Under the pieces are notes generated by a model. The model saw only the letters and a list, made by a program, of their open reading frames with translations, was not told where the DNA came from and made no database searches. 64,000 bases of DNA from Blautia faecicola (lineage in GTDB: Bacteria; Bacillota; Clostridia; Lachnospirales; Lachnospiraceae), in NCBI RefSeq assembly GCF_004123145.1, contig NZ_SDKC01000001.1:564001-628000 (forward strand), read 5' to 3'. The position numbers and the translations under genes are program-made. Positions within the stretch are counted from its first letter, which is position 1. Each line of letters begins with the position of its first letter. This document shows, in pieces, positions 25,995 through 34,028 of the stretch.

Positions 25995-26696
25995 TTACCG
26001 ATGTCGGATTTCTGCCTGAGAAGTCAGGAGATTTTCCGACATGCTTTCGTGATGATTTTTCTGGTTCTGCAGCCATTTCGGAAAGTCAGCTTTTTCCATA
26101 ACCGATACCAGTGTACAGTCCTTTAAGCCAAGCTGTGTCGTGTAGTAGGAATCACAGAAAAAGCCGCTGTCATCTGTCAGAACATAAGTACAAAGTGTAT
26201 CCAGAATCTGTTTAAACTCCAGATTGTCATAATCCCGGATACGTCTTTGAGGAAGTTCCCTGTCATATATTTGACTGAAGCATATCATGCAGTCACGATA
26301 GAGGGGCAGGGCATTTTGTTTTACATACTCCCGAAGCATATAATTAAGCGGTTCATGGAGAAATGCAGTGTTTGTGTGGACTCTTCGTTTCGGAAGCAGT
26401 CCGGGAAGCGTAATGGTGAGAATCCCCTGCTGTTCTGCAATCCGGATTCCCTGTGCATCTGCCGCTTTGGGAAGATAAGCTGCTTGATTTGGGGAGAGAG
26501 CCGGACAGACAAGGTTACGCATCTGGCAGGCAATCCGCTCCGCTCTAAGAGCAGCACTGACGCTCAGTTCCTCAAAATTTTTATCATAATTCTGGATATC
26601 AGTGACCTTCAGAGCGTAAACGGTATTCGTCAGTTTTTGCAGCTCCCCTTCCAGTTTTTCAAGCCGCTGGTAAATGGTTGGTGTATTTTGCGTCAT
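25995..26696 (-). CDS. DUF6100-like conjugative-element protein
   Basis: 233 residues. An N-terminal coiled-coil stretch (about 8-45, RLEKLEGELQKLTNTVYALK) precedes a mixed alpha/beta domain. Assignment to DUF6100 rests on resemblance to element proteins next to virD4 in Clostridia; no activity is known. The ATG at 26696 follows TAGGTTATT. It lies 6 bp after the DUF5697-like gene in the same operon. Confidence 0.5.
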   Translation of the reverse strand: MTQNTPTIYQRLEKLEGELQKLTNTVYALKVTDIQNYDKNFEELSVSAALRAERIACQMRNLVCPALSPNQAAYLPKAADAQGIRIAEQQGILTITLPGLLPKRRVHTNTAFLHEPLNYMLREYVKQNALPLYRDCMICFSQIYDRELPQRRIRDYDNLEFKQILDTLCTYVLTDDSGFFCDSYYTTQLGLKDCTLVSVMEKADFPKWLQNQKNHHESMSENLLTSQAEIRHR

Positions 26697-26702
26697 AATA
26701 AC

Positions 26703-27230
26703 CTACTTTCTCATGTAGTAACTGACAGCACCGGATTCATTTACAAGGCAGTAAGCGGCTACATCATCAATGGTGATTTTGGCAGCCTGGCTTTCGGATT
26801 CTAAGACAATCAGGCGCTTGGAACCATTTGATGGGATACTTTCCATCACATGATTAATCAGAGCCTCCTGTTCTTCACCGATATAGATGATTTCGTATTG
26901 TTCATCTTGCGAAAAGAAATTGAGCTTGATTGGAAATTCGCCACTGGTGTGGTATACAATACCTTTCTTAAAATCCAGCAGTACCCAAAAGCATGTAATT
27001 ATAGCATAGTCAGGATTCTCAGCAGACTGCTGGCTGTCACAAAGAAGGTCATGCTCTTTATCGTAAATGATGCGCCCTTGTTTGATGAGGCTGGTAACCA
27101 ATGACTTGATAGACTGCTCATGTCGGGAGAAAAGTTGTAAAACCTGGTCATACTTCAGAGTATGGTAAGTGGTAATGAACCGTAAGAGCTTGGCTCCCTC
27201 TCCTTGATAGATTTCGTTCCTTGTTTTCAT
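26703..27230 (-). CDS. DUF5697-like conjugative-element protein
   Basis: 175 residues from ATG 27230, behind an AGAAGGGAG site; a longer frame to 27329 is disfavoured because it runs through the promoter-like boxes. The N-terminal part (about 10-60) has helix-turn-helix character (LLRFITTYHTLKYDQVLQL, IKSLVTSLIKQGRIIYD). The remainder resembles the DUF5697 family. First gene of the operon that leads through DUF6100. Confidence 0.55.
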   Translation of the reverse strand: MKTRNEIYQGEGAKLLRFITTYHTLKYDQVLQLFSRHEQSIKSLVTSLIKQGRIIYDKEHDLLCDSQQSAENPDYAIITCFWVLLDFKKGIVYHTSGEFPIKLNFFSQDEQYEIIYIGEEQEALINHVMESIPSNGSKRLIVLESESQAAKITIDDVAAYCLVNESGAVSYYMRK

Positions 27231-27276
27231 GATTGACTCCCTTCTATATATAATAGGAAACTTTATACGTATGGCT

Positions 27277-27320
27277 GTACGTACAGAATACATTTGGTAT
27301 TGTAAGTATAGTGTACGTAC
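27277..27320 (-). promoter_or_regulatory. Paired GTACGTAC palindromes with ACTTACAATA box
   Basis: GTACGTAC occurs at 27277-27284 and 27313-27320 with ACTTACAATA (minus strand, 27298-27307) between them. The same ACTTACAATA and GTACGTAC pair precedes the zinc-finger/sigma operon at 1135-1163. This suggests one regulator for both operons. Confidence 0.5.
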
Positions 27321-27363
27321 ATAGTACATATGACCTGCTGTCAGCGATTGAATTTACAGGTAC

Positions 27364-27388
27364 AAAAAAAGCACCATCTATGGGTGCT
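27364..27388 (-). terminator. Intrinsic terminator directly downstream of a promoter
   Basis: AGCACC (27370-27375) pairs with GGTGCT (27383-27388); on the minus strand seven T follow. It sits only about 25-45 nt after the start expected from the promoter at 27418-27446, so that promoter would mostly make a very short RNA or be attenuated. Confidence 0.6.
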
Positions 27389-27417
27389 GGAAATAAGGAA
27401 AACTATAAGCAATACCT

Positions 27418-27446
27418 ATTGTAGCATGGGTAAATTTACGCTTCAA
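27418..27446 (-). promoter_or_regulatory. Predicted promoter with the shared TTTACCC box
   Basis: On the minus strand TTGAAG (27441-27446) and TACAAT (27418-27423) are 17 bp apart. The spacer contains the palindrome GTAAATTTAC. The 28-bp window 27425-27452 is 25/28 identical to 13492-13519 upstream of the channel operon. Confidence 0.6.
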
Positions 27447-27487
27447 TCGCAGAAGCAGGTCATTTCTGTGCCATTTTATGAGCGATG

Positions 27488-28018
27488 CTATTCCGGAAAG
27501 AACTTGTTGAGCGTATCCAGTGTTTCTTTTGCAGTAAATCCCCAAAGAATGGTACTGAGTGCTTCAATCGCAGCCCTGCGTTTCCGGTAATAGGTGCGGT
27601 AGGAAATATTGGTGATGTGGTGAGCCAGCTTATCCAATATCTCATCTGTATTTTTCATTTCCTGTGGAGAGAGAAAAGCGTAGTAGAGAATCCAGTAATA
27701 CTGTTCTCCATGCTTGTGATTGTTCCGGAGGAGATCGATGGATGATTCCAAAAGCTTCAGCATCTGGTTGCTTCTGGCAATACTTTTTGCCCGTTGTTCG
27801 ATGTCACTTCCGGTAAGATCAGCACCGGCTGCATAGATGGAGTCCAGAAATTTGTCGATGTCATTGTCATACTGGAGCTTAAATTGGTGTTCCATCTGGT
27901 GTACGACTACCTTCAGGCTGTAGGTTGCATCCCGGTATCTGCGTAAAAACTGGTAGGTGTCATGGAAACGTGGATCTTCTTCCGGGGAAGGAAACCCCTG
28001 TGTGTTACGGTTTGCCAT
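27488..28018 (-). CDS. Hypothetical protein with a sigma-region-4 or ArpU-like C-terminus
   Basis: 176 residues, mostly helical. The last 60 residues (NISYRTYYRKRRAAIEALSTI and flanks) look like the helix-turn-helix of ArpU/RinA-type late regulators. The ATG at 28018 follows GGGAGGTGA. It lies directly after the replication-type gene. A regulatory role is inferred only. Confidence 0.5.
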   Translation of the reverse strand: MANRNTQGFPSPEEDPRFHDTYQFLRRYRDATYSLKVVVHQMEHQFKLQYDNDIDKFLDSIYAAGADLTGSDIEQRAKSIARSNQMLKLLESSIDLLRNNHKHGEQYYWILYYAFLSPQEMKNTDEILDKLAHHITNISYRTYYRKRRAAIEALSTILWGFTAKETLDTLNKFFPE

Positions 28019-28020
28019 GC

Positions 28021-29196
28021 CTATTCACCTCCCTTCAGGGCAGTGTGGGCTGCCATGGCAGGCTTCTTTTGGACAGACTCGTCCCCTGGACTTATGGACA
28101 GTTCGAAGCGGTAAGCAGCGTTCCCGTAGGGGCAGATAATATTTAGAGTATATTGATTTAATATATCTTTGCAGGCTGATAAGGGAGATAATATATAGCG
28201 GGTTTTGGAACAGTGGCAGCATGGAATCCCTTGTGAATCCAATAGCTCTGCGACTTTTTGCACGATATATTTCATATGCGAATCCGGAACGCAGGAATCA
28301 TTTTTTGAAACGGTAATTTGTGTATCCATGACAGTTTCTGAAACTGTGGCGGAACCAGATTCTTCCACAGTAATTTCTTCAGGTATATGGATTGGCAGTT
28401 GCATCTTCATGGCGATTTCCTCCTTGTCAATCATTACATCGCTGATGTTGAACATTACGGACAGGTAATTGTTGAGATAAATTACGCTTCCGTGTTTTCC
28501 TGTAAATGAGATGAGTGTGATGTATTCTTTTTCCTCCAGTTTCTTCAGAAGTCGGGAGACCGATGCCTTTGACAGTCCCCAACGGTCGCCCAGTGAATGA
28601 AAACTGGTAAGGGGATTGCCAGTATTGTTCCGGTAATATACAACCGGACCGGAATCCGAACCCTGTACGGTGGCATCGTTGTAGACAGCATGAATCCAAA
28701 GATCTAAAAGAATATCCATCTCCGAGCATTTCCCTATGCCAATTAGTTCGTGAACTTTGGCAATCGGGAAAAAGAAAAACCCTGTATCTTTTTTACAGGG
28801 ATAGTTATATTCCAATATGGTGTTGTCTTTAGGCCAGTCGGTTATTTTGAATTTGACCAGCTTGTTTTTGCCAAGGAGAGAATAGGTAATATAATTCTGT
28901 TCTTCAAAAAACTTGAGGATAGATAATACCTGATGCTGGAAGCGGCAGCGGAACCAATTCTGAAGATCTGTGACGGAGCAGATCCATTCTCCGGGACCGA
29001 CTGTGTAGGTGATGTGTTCCATCCGGCGATAGGATGTCCGATAATTTGCATAGGAGCATAAAACCAGATAGTAAAAAAGAAAAGAGCCTCCGGTGGTTCG
29101 GATGCTCTTCGTTGTGATTAGTGTTTGTATGAAGTCACGGTAAATGCGACAGCGTGGAAATTCCACGATTTGTTTGAGTTCTAATTGGTAATTCAT
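28021..29196 (-). CDS. Winged-helix DNA-binding protein, possible replication initiator of the conjugative element
   Basis: 391 residues. Two winged-helix regions are visible: about 65-120 (GPGEWICSVTDLQNWFRCRFQHQVLSIL...) and about 195-245 (FHSLGDRWGLSKASVSRLLKKLEEKEYI). This arrangement occurs in plasmid-type Rep proteins and MarR-like regulators. A Cys-rich segment (IPCCHCSK) lies near residue 330. It is the first gene of the leftward run, behind its own promoter. Rep function is a guess from architecture and position. Confidence 0.5.
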   Translation of the reverse strand: MNYQLELKQIVEFPRCRIYRDFIQTLITTKSIRTTGGSFLFYYLVLCSYANYRTSYRRMEHITYTVGPGEWICSVTDLQNWFRCRFQHQVLSILKFFEEQNYITYSLLGKNKLVKFKITDWPKDNTILEYNYPCKKDTGFFFFPIAKVHELIGIGKCSEMDILLDLWIHAVYNDATVQGSDSGPVVYYRNNTGNPLTSFHSLGDRWGLSKASVSRLLKKLEEKEYITLISFTGKHGSVIYLNNYLSVMFNISDVMIDKEEIAMKMQLPIHIPEEITVEESGSATVSETVMDTQITVSKNDSCVPDSHMKYIVQKVAELLDSQGIPCCHCSKTRYILSPLSACKDILNQYTLNIICPYGNAAYRFELSISPGDESVQKKPAMAAHTALKGGE

Positions 29197-29212
29197 ATTG
29201 ATAATTCCTTTC

Positions 29213-29241
29213 GTATAACACAGTTTTTATTTAGGTATCAA
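29213..29241 (-). promoter_or_regulatory. Promoter of the Rep-like gene
   Basis: Minus-strand TTGATA (29236-29241) and TTATAC (29213-29218) with a 17-bp spacer, followed by an AAAGGAATT ribosome binding site. The region from 29242 to 29397 is AT-rich without a gene. Confidence 0.65.
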
Positions 29242-29397
29242 GTTAGAAGCTATCTAAAATTATCGGAGAATAGAGATAGGCTTCATTGCATTTTTATTGC
29301 ATTTTAAAAATTTCTTTTATTTGTTTATAGCGCTTCAAATTGTTCCAAAACGCCTAAAATTCAGCAATCTTTGTTAATACCCCGTACTGTCAGTCTG

Positions 29398-29487
29398 GAG
29401 TTTGAATAATCCACACAACCACAAGAAACCAGTATTTATGCGGGTTGCAAGCAAATTTGCTTAGTGATTGGCAACAAAATGGCAACA
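29398..29487 (+). other. Left attachment site of element A: core, hairpin motif and arm repeats
   Basis: The core GAGTTTGAATA (29398-29408) is followed 23 bp later by GTATTTATGCGGGTT (29432-29446). Arm repeats TGGCAACA at 29469-29476 and 29480-29487 have an 11-bp period. The same three parts at the same spacing recur at 54303. AAGCAAATTTGCTT, a 14-bp palindrome, lies between motif and arms. It matches the layout expected of a Tn916-type integrase attachment site. Confidence 0.75.
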
Positions 29488-29537
29488 TTTTGTGATTATT
29501 CAAGAGATAGAAATTTTATTTCATAACGTATATAAAG

Positions 29538-29585
29538 AAACCTTACTGATTTTCAGAAGTAAAAAACTGAATATCGGTAAGGTTT
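29538..29585. terminator. Bidirectional terminator at the left end of element A
   Basis: AAACCTTAC (29538-29546) pairs with GTAAGGTTT (29577-29585), and the stem continues inwards with GATT/ATC and TCAG/CTGA pairing. T-rich flanks on both sides. It separates the XRE gene end from the element boundary. Confidence 0.65.
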
Positions 29586-29600
29586 TTCTATTCTCTTCTT

Positions 29601-30125
29601 TTATTTTTCTTTTTTAGTCAATTCTTTTACGAGGTAATCACTCAGCTCCTGAGATGGTACCTTGGCACGTTTCTGGTAAGTATCCAGTTCCGGGTACTTA
29701 TATCTCCATTCATCATATTCTTCCTTGCTGATTTCATCGTTTTCCAGTTTGTCAGATTGTTCCATCCATGCACGAAACATTTCATCGACAGATGAGCCGG
29801 GAGCAGATATGGAAGAGTCAAGGCAGAGATGAGGTTGTCCATCTACATTTTTTACCTTCAGACCATACATATCTTCCAGTGCAAATAGTGTATGCATCAG
29901 ACCTATGTGAGTATCAATATCTGGAACTGTTAAGGCATGAGTATTGATATCAAAGATCTGAGACATTTGTTTTACAAGATCAATCTTAGGAACTCTGGCT
30001 TCAGATTCATACTGAGCCATGCGGACATCTGAGGTTTTTCCCATGAATCCCAGTTGTTCTCCGAGTTGCTTTTGTGTCATGCCTTTGCGGTTGCGAAAAA
30101 ATTTGATACGTTGTCCGATTGCCAT
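29601..30125 (-). CDS. XRE-family repressor of element A
   Basis: 174 residues from ATG 30125, which has a TAAGGAGG site; a longer frame to 30191 lacks one. An XRE helix-turn-helix covers about residues 5-62 (MTQKQLGEQLGFMGKTSDVRMAQYE). An acidic helical C-terminal domain without membrane segments follows. It is divergent from the excisionase and integrase genes, as in many integrative elements where the repressor holds the excision module silent. Confidence 0.78.
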   Translation of the reverse strand: MAIGQRIKFFRNRKGMTQKQLGEQLGFMGKTSDVRMAQYESEARVPKIDLVKQMSQIFDINTHALTVPDIDTHIGLMHTLFALEDMYGLKVKNVDGQPHLCLDSSISAPGSSVDEMFRAWMEQSDKLENDEISKEEYDEWRYKYPELDTYQKRAKVPSQELSDYLVKELTKKEK

Positions 30126-30276
30126 TCTTGTTTGCCTCCTTATAGTGGTCATTCGTGTTGCCGTAATTAATTGTGATAGAAAATAAAACAATTCTGTTTA
30201 GGTTCAGTATAGCATGAGCAATTTTGGATAGCAAGAAGAACTTAAACAAAAAAATTTAATGTCCTCATAAAATCGC

Positions 30277-30305
30277 TTGACTTAAATTAAAATGTTTAGT
30301 ATCAT
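30277..30305 (+). promoter_or_regulatory. Promoter of the excisionase-integrase operon
   Basis: TTGACT (30277-30282) and TATCAT (30300-30305) are 17 bp apart. TTAAACAAAA-type repeats at about 30242 and 30332 flank the promoter and are candidate binding sites for the divergent XRE repressor. Confidence 0.65.
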
Positions 30306-30358
30306 GCAAATGTAGTAACTTAAACAAAATGCGTTAAGATAGAAAGGAGAGATGAGAT

Positions 30359-30541
30359 GTGACGAACAGAACTTTTATGACAGTAGAAGAAGTTGCAGCG
30401 GAACTGGGAGTTTCCAAGTCTTATGCTTATAAGATTGTCAAACAGTTAAATGATGAATTACAGAAGCTGGGTTATCTTACGGTAGCTGGCAGAGTAAACA
30501 CCAATTATTTCCGCAAAAAAGTATGTTACAGCGAAGTGTAA
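30359..30541 (+). CDS. Excisionase-like helix-turn-helix protein
   Basis: 60 residues starting at GTG 30359, with GGAGAG upstream. A MerR/excisionase-type helix-turn-helix covers residues 7-35 (MTVEEVAAELGVSKSYAYKI), then a wing (LTVAGRVNTNYF). It overlaps the integrase frame and has the usual place of xis. Such proteins bend the attachment DNA to favour excision. A related gene lies in element C at 60818. Confidence 0.75.
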   Translation: MTNRTFMTVEEVAAELGVSKSYAYKIVKQLNDELQKLGYLTVAGRVNTNYFRKKVCYSEV

Positions 30542-30558
30542 GAGAGAGGAGAATTTGT

Positions 30559-31659
30559 ATGAGTATTTACAAAGATAATGTCACTGGGAAGTGGCGAGTG
30601 GTTTATCGGTATACCGACTGGACAGGGAAAACGAAACAGACTTCAAAACGAGGATTTCCTACGAAGCGAGAAGCGCAGATGTGGGAACACGAACAAATGT
30701 TAAAGCATGATGCAAAACTGGATATGACTTTCGCAAGTTTTTATGAAATCTATGTAGAAGATAAAAAGGAACGAATTCGGGATAACACATGGGGAACTAA
30801 GAATAATATTGCCAGAACAAAAATTCTTCCATACTTTGGGGAGAGAAAGATTGCAGAAATTGAACCAAAAGATGTGATTGCATGGCAGAATCATTTGCTT
30901 GCATTTAAGAGAGCGAATGGAAAAGGGTATTCTGCTTCATATCTGCGGAAAATCCACAGCCAGTTAAGTGCCATTTTCAATCATGCGGTTGATTTTTATC
31001 ATTTGCCTTCTAATCCGGCACAGAAAGCTGGAAATATAGCAATAGAGGAATATAAGGAAATGTTGTTCTGGACGAAAGAAGAGTATTTGAAATTTGCAGA
31101 TGTGATGATGGATAAACCAGTTTCTTACTACGCTTTTGAAATGCTTTACTGGTGTGGTATCCGTGAAGGAGAGTTGCTTGCCCTGACACCAGCGGATTTT
31201 GACTTTACAACGCATACACTACGAATTAACAAATCATATCAAAGATTAAACCGGGAAGATGTGATTACCCCACCAAAGACATTTAAAAGTAACAGATTTA
31301 TCAAGATGCCACAATTTATATGTGATGAGATGCAGGATTATATGGGAATGCTTTACGGTCTGAAGGAAGACGAAAGAATTTTCAAAATTTCCAAATCGTA
31401 TCTGCATCATGAAATGAACAGAGGATCAAAAGTGTCTGGGGTAAAGCGAATTCGTGTGCATGATTTGCGACATTCCCATGTATCGTTATTGATCAATATG
31501 GGATTTACGGTATTAGCAATTGCAGACCGAATGGGACATGAGAGCATTGATATCACTTACCGATATGCGCATCTGTTTCCAAGTGAGCAGACACAGATGG
31601 CAGAACAGTTGGATATTGAAAGGATGGAAAAATTAAATGGAGAAAAATCTGGACAGTAA
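30559..31659 (+). CDS. int: Tyrosine recombinase (Tn916-type integrase)
   Basis: 366 residues from ATG 30559 (GAGAGGAG site). An AP2-like arm-binding domain at the N-terminus (GKWRVVYRYTDWTGKTKQTS) is followed by a core-binding SAM-like domain (about 60-160). The catalytic domain has Arg in CGIREGELLAL (near 201), HDLRHSH (near 299-305) and the Tyr in YRYAHLF (near 335). It catalyses integration and excision at the GAGTTTGAATA cores; the arm domain explains the 11-bp-period repeats. It appears intact and is the only integrase in the window, so it could also act on elements B and C. Confidence 0.93.
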   Translation: MSIYKDNVTGKWRVVYRYTDWTGKTKQTSKRGFPTKREAQMWEHEQMLKHDAKLDMTFASFYEIYVEDKKERIRDNTWGTKNNIARTKILPYFGERKIAEIEPKDVIAWQNHLLAFKRANGKGYSASYLRKIHSQLSAIFNHAVDFYHLPSNPAQKAGNIAIEEYKEMLFWTKEEYLKFADVMMDKPVSYYAFEMLYWCGIREGELLALTPADFDFTTHTLRINKSYQRLNREDVITPPKTFKSNRFIKMPQFICDEMQDYMGMLYGLKEDERIFKISKSYLHHEMNRGSKVSGVKRIRVHDLRHSHVSLLINMGFTVLAIADRMGHESIDITYRYAHLFPSEQTQMAEQLDIERMEKLNGEKSGQ

Positions 31660-31960
31660 AGGAAGATGGAGAAACAAAATCGTAGCATTCCGGGTATCCC
31701 CGGAAGAGGCAGAGCAAATTGATGCATGTGTCCGATTGTCAGGACTTAGCAAGCAGGACTATATCACAAAACGATTAACTGATCGAGAAATTGTGGTACA
31801 AGGAAATCCAAGAGTGTATAAAGCATTGCGAAATCAGATGGCAGAGATTTATGAAGAATTGAAGCGTCTGGAAAAATGCAGTGAGGAAAACGAAGAGTTG
31901 CTGAGTACCCTGAGATTGGTCGCAGAGACATTGTATGGATTGAAAGGGGAAAATGAATGA
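31637..31960 (+). CDS. mobC: MobC-like relaxosome accessory protein
   Basis: 107 residues. The N-terminal half is a ribbon-helix-helix type DNA-binding region (KIVAFRVSPEEAEQIDACVRLSGLSKQDYI); the C-terminal half is a coiled coil. MobC proteins bind next to oriT and help the relaxase open the DNA. Overlaps the integrase gene by 23 bp and the RepA-like gene by 4 bp. Confidence 0.8.
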   Translation: MEKNLDSKGRWRNKIVAFRVSPEEAEQIDACVRLSGLSKQDYITKRLTDREIVVQGNPRVYKALRNQMAEIYEELKRLEKCSEENEELLSTLRLVAETLYGLKGENE

Positions 31961-33111
31961 CAGCAAAAGAAAAAATGACTGCTCCGATTGCATCTGTTGG
32001 CACAGATGTGGAACAGCCATCAAGTAATAGATTAACCAACCAAAGTATAGCAGATTTGCCCGGTAAGGGCAATCTGCAAGCCACAAATAATGCGGAAAAT
32101 ACAGCAAAATCAGCAAATAAAAAGAATCCAGATGATCTGGAAACAGTTTCTATGATGGAATTATACGATACCGCATATCCACCAAAACTGCCAATTGTAG
32201 ATAGACTTCTGTATAACGGAACTTACCTGTTTGTCGGTTCACCGAAAATTGGAAAATCATTCTTTATGGCACAGATCGGGTATCACATCAGTAAGGGACT
32301 TCCATTGTGGGGCTTTTCAGTCAGACAGGGAACGGTTCTGTATCTGGCGTTGGAAGATGATTATGCAAGGTTGCAAAAGCGGTTATCACAGATGTTTGGA
32401 ATGGAAGGCAGTGAGAATTTCTATTTCGCTACAAAATCTAAATCGCTCAATGACGGACTGGAAAGACAGCTTGTAACATTTGTGACGGAGCATAAAGATG
32501 CAAGACTGATTATCATTGATACTCTTCAGAAGGTTCGAGAGGTCGGTGGAGATAAATTCAGTTATGCCAGCGATTACGAGATTGTAACAAAGCTGAAAGC
32601 ATTCAGTGATAAATATGGCATCTGTTTTCTGGTTGTGCATCATACAAGGAAAATGGAATCTTCTGATAGTTTTGATATGATTTCTGGCACGAATGGATTG
32701 CTTGGAGCTGCGGATGGAGCATTCGTCATGCAGAAAGAAAAACGGACAGATAATAAGGCAGTTCTGGAAGTGGCAGGGCGAGACCAGCAGGATCAGAAAT
32801 TGTGGCTGAACTTTAACCGTGAGAGATGTGTCTGAGAACTTACCAAGACAGAGACAGAACTTTGGAAAGAACCAGAAGATCCAGTGTTGGAAAAAATCAA
32901 AGAACTTGTAACAGAAACTACGCCAGAGTGGGCAGGAACAGCAACAGAGCTTGTGGAAGTATTGCAGGTGGAAATGCAGCCGAACGCATTATCACGAAAA
33001 TTAAATGTCAGCCTGGAACGATTGATTCTGGAATATGGAATCCAGTATAAAGCGGAGCGGGGACATGATGGAAGAAAGATCAGATTAGCCTTTGTTGGAA
33101 AACAAGCGTGA
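31957..33111 (+). pseudogene. RepA-like AAA ATPase interrupted by an in-frame TGA
   Basis: The 292-codon first part is a RecA-fold ATPase with Walker A VGSPKIGKS (near residue 90-98), LYLALEDDYARLQKRL and Walker B LIIIDTLQ, typical of RepA-like proteins of mobilisable elements. It ends at TGA 32833-32835. The same reading frame then continues with convincing protein (ELTKTETELWKEPEDPVLE to LAFVGKQA) until 33111, a region that makes up the normal C-terminal winged-helix part. One base change from TGG to TGA would explain this. The ATPase may be inactive, or two separate chains may be made (possible restart at 32884). Confidence 0.8.
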
Positions 33112-33180
33112 CGGTATGTGACGGTTGTGACGGTATTTTATATAGCGTGACGGTAGCGAAAATATCGTCACTATCGTCAC
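33109..33180 (+). repeat. Iteron-like TGACGGT repeats with a facing inverted part (candidate origin)
   Basis: TGACGGT occurs at 33109, 33119, 33128 and 33148. CGTCA occurs in the opposite sense at 33166 and 33175. The block directly follows the RepA-like gene. Spacing of 9-20 bp and the dyad at 33147-33180 fit a replication origin or a Rep operator of the element. No DnaA box was identified. Confidence 0.5.
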
Positions 33181-33226
33181 GGAAAGAAAATTACAGGTAC
33201 AGATACCAAAAGATTTATTACTGGCA

Positions 33227-33421
33227 TTGTTCCAGTATCATCTTGCCGGGAACGAGGAATATCTGCCGGAGATAGAAAAAGCATTGATGGAAAAATTAGA
33301 CAGTATGGTAAAACGTCAGTTATATACAACATTCAAAACAGCACCAACCGAGGAAGAACGGGAAAAGGCAAGACAAGAGTATTTGGATAAGTGTGGAATG
33401 CATGAGAACTTTCGTTGGTAA
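33227..33421 (+). CDS. Small element-A protein with unclear or lost start
   Basis: The readable part (FQYHLAGNEEYLPEIEKALM to CGMHENFRW) looks like a conserved small protein found between repA and mob genes of such elements (DUF6103-like, tentative). The frame is open back to 33146 and plausible protein begins at about 33182 (ERKLQVQIPKDLLLAL). The codon before it is ACG, with no ATG, GTG or ribosome binding site. The only standard start is TTG 33227, which would drop conserved residues. The gene may have lost its start, or the frame is fused to upstream translation. Confidence 0.4.
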   Translation: MFQYHLAGNEEYLPEIEKALMEKLDSMVKRQLYTTFKTAPTEEEREKARQEYLDKCGMHENFRW

Positions 33422-33442
33422 AGATTCTGCTTGATGACCTTA

Positions 33443-33560
33443 TGACAGGAGCGTGCCACGCACCTGTAAATAGCAGACAAAGAGAAGGTTTGTAAGGTGT
33501 AGCCGGTAGTTGATTGGCGAAGAAAAAACTTTTCAAAAGGGGGCCCTGATTCAGGGCGTC
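33443..33560 (+). other. Non-coding stretch with two hairpins in element A
   Basis: ACAGGAGCGTG with ACGCACCTGT (about 33443-33465) and CCCTGATTCAGGG (about 33544) form hairpins in the gap between the small gene and the DUF5348 gene. They may belong to a replication origin or be terminators; no T-run follows either. Confidence 0.3.
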
Positions 33561-33595
33561 CCTGCGGAAATGATAAATGAAGGGAGAATGACACC

Positions 33596-33823
33596 ATGAG
33601 AGAAGGAAGATTAGGTTACAACAGTTATAACAAAAGATATGGATTATTGTCATCAGACTTATGGATTGATCCAGGATTTCACTGTGGAGAATGTCTGGAA
33701 GTTCTAGTTGATGATCAGTGGGTAAAGACACGAATGGAAATGAATCTGGCGAGAGAATGGTATTTGGTTGGAACACCGTATTGTGGAGATCTGGAGTATG
33801 TACGGGCAAGGATACGGGAATAA
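33596..33823 (+). CDS. DUF5348-family protein
   Basis: 75 residues with the family pattern RLGYNSYNKRYGLLSSDLW, FHCGECLEVLVDDQW and WYLVGTPYCGDLEYVR. It is a compact beta-rich domain with conserved Cys and Gly. DUF5348 genes are regular members of mobilisable elements with TnpV and MobA; their role is unknown. The ATG at 33596 has GGGAG 9 bases upstream. Confidence 0.75.
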   Translation: MREGRLGYNSYNKRYGLLSSDLWIDPGFHCGECLEVLVDDQWVKTRMEMNLAREWYLVGTPYCGDLEYVRARIRE

Positions 33824-33977
33824 AGCAGACAGGAAGAGTAATAGTCGGTTTGTTGTTAGTGAAAAAAACAAGCCCGGATACGGGCAGAAAAAGAGAGCGG
33901 ATACGCCCAAAATGAAAAGCGAAAGCCAAGTTGTGGTAGATGTAAGAAGCATCTCACAAAGCCCTCGGCGTTTGAGA

Positions 33978-34028
33978 GCGAAATACACCCATCGCACAAA
34001 TCAAAGATTTGTACTCAGGATATTTCGC
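33978..34028 (+). other. Candidate origin of transfer (oriT) upstream of the relaxase
   Basis: A long imperfect dyad: GCGAAATA (33978-33985) with TATTTCGC (34021-34028), and inside it the perfect hairpin ACAAATC / GATTTGT (33996-34002 / 34006-34012). The position, 108 bp before the relaxase gene in a gene-free stretch (33824-34135), and the nested inverted repeats are what oriT regions of mobilisable elements look like. The nick site cannot be read. Confidence 0.5.
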
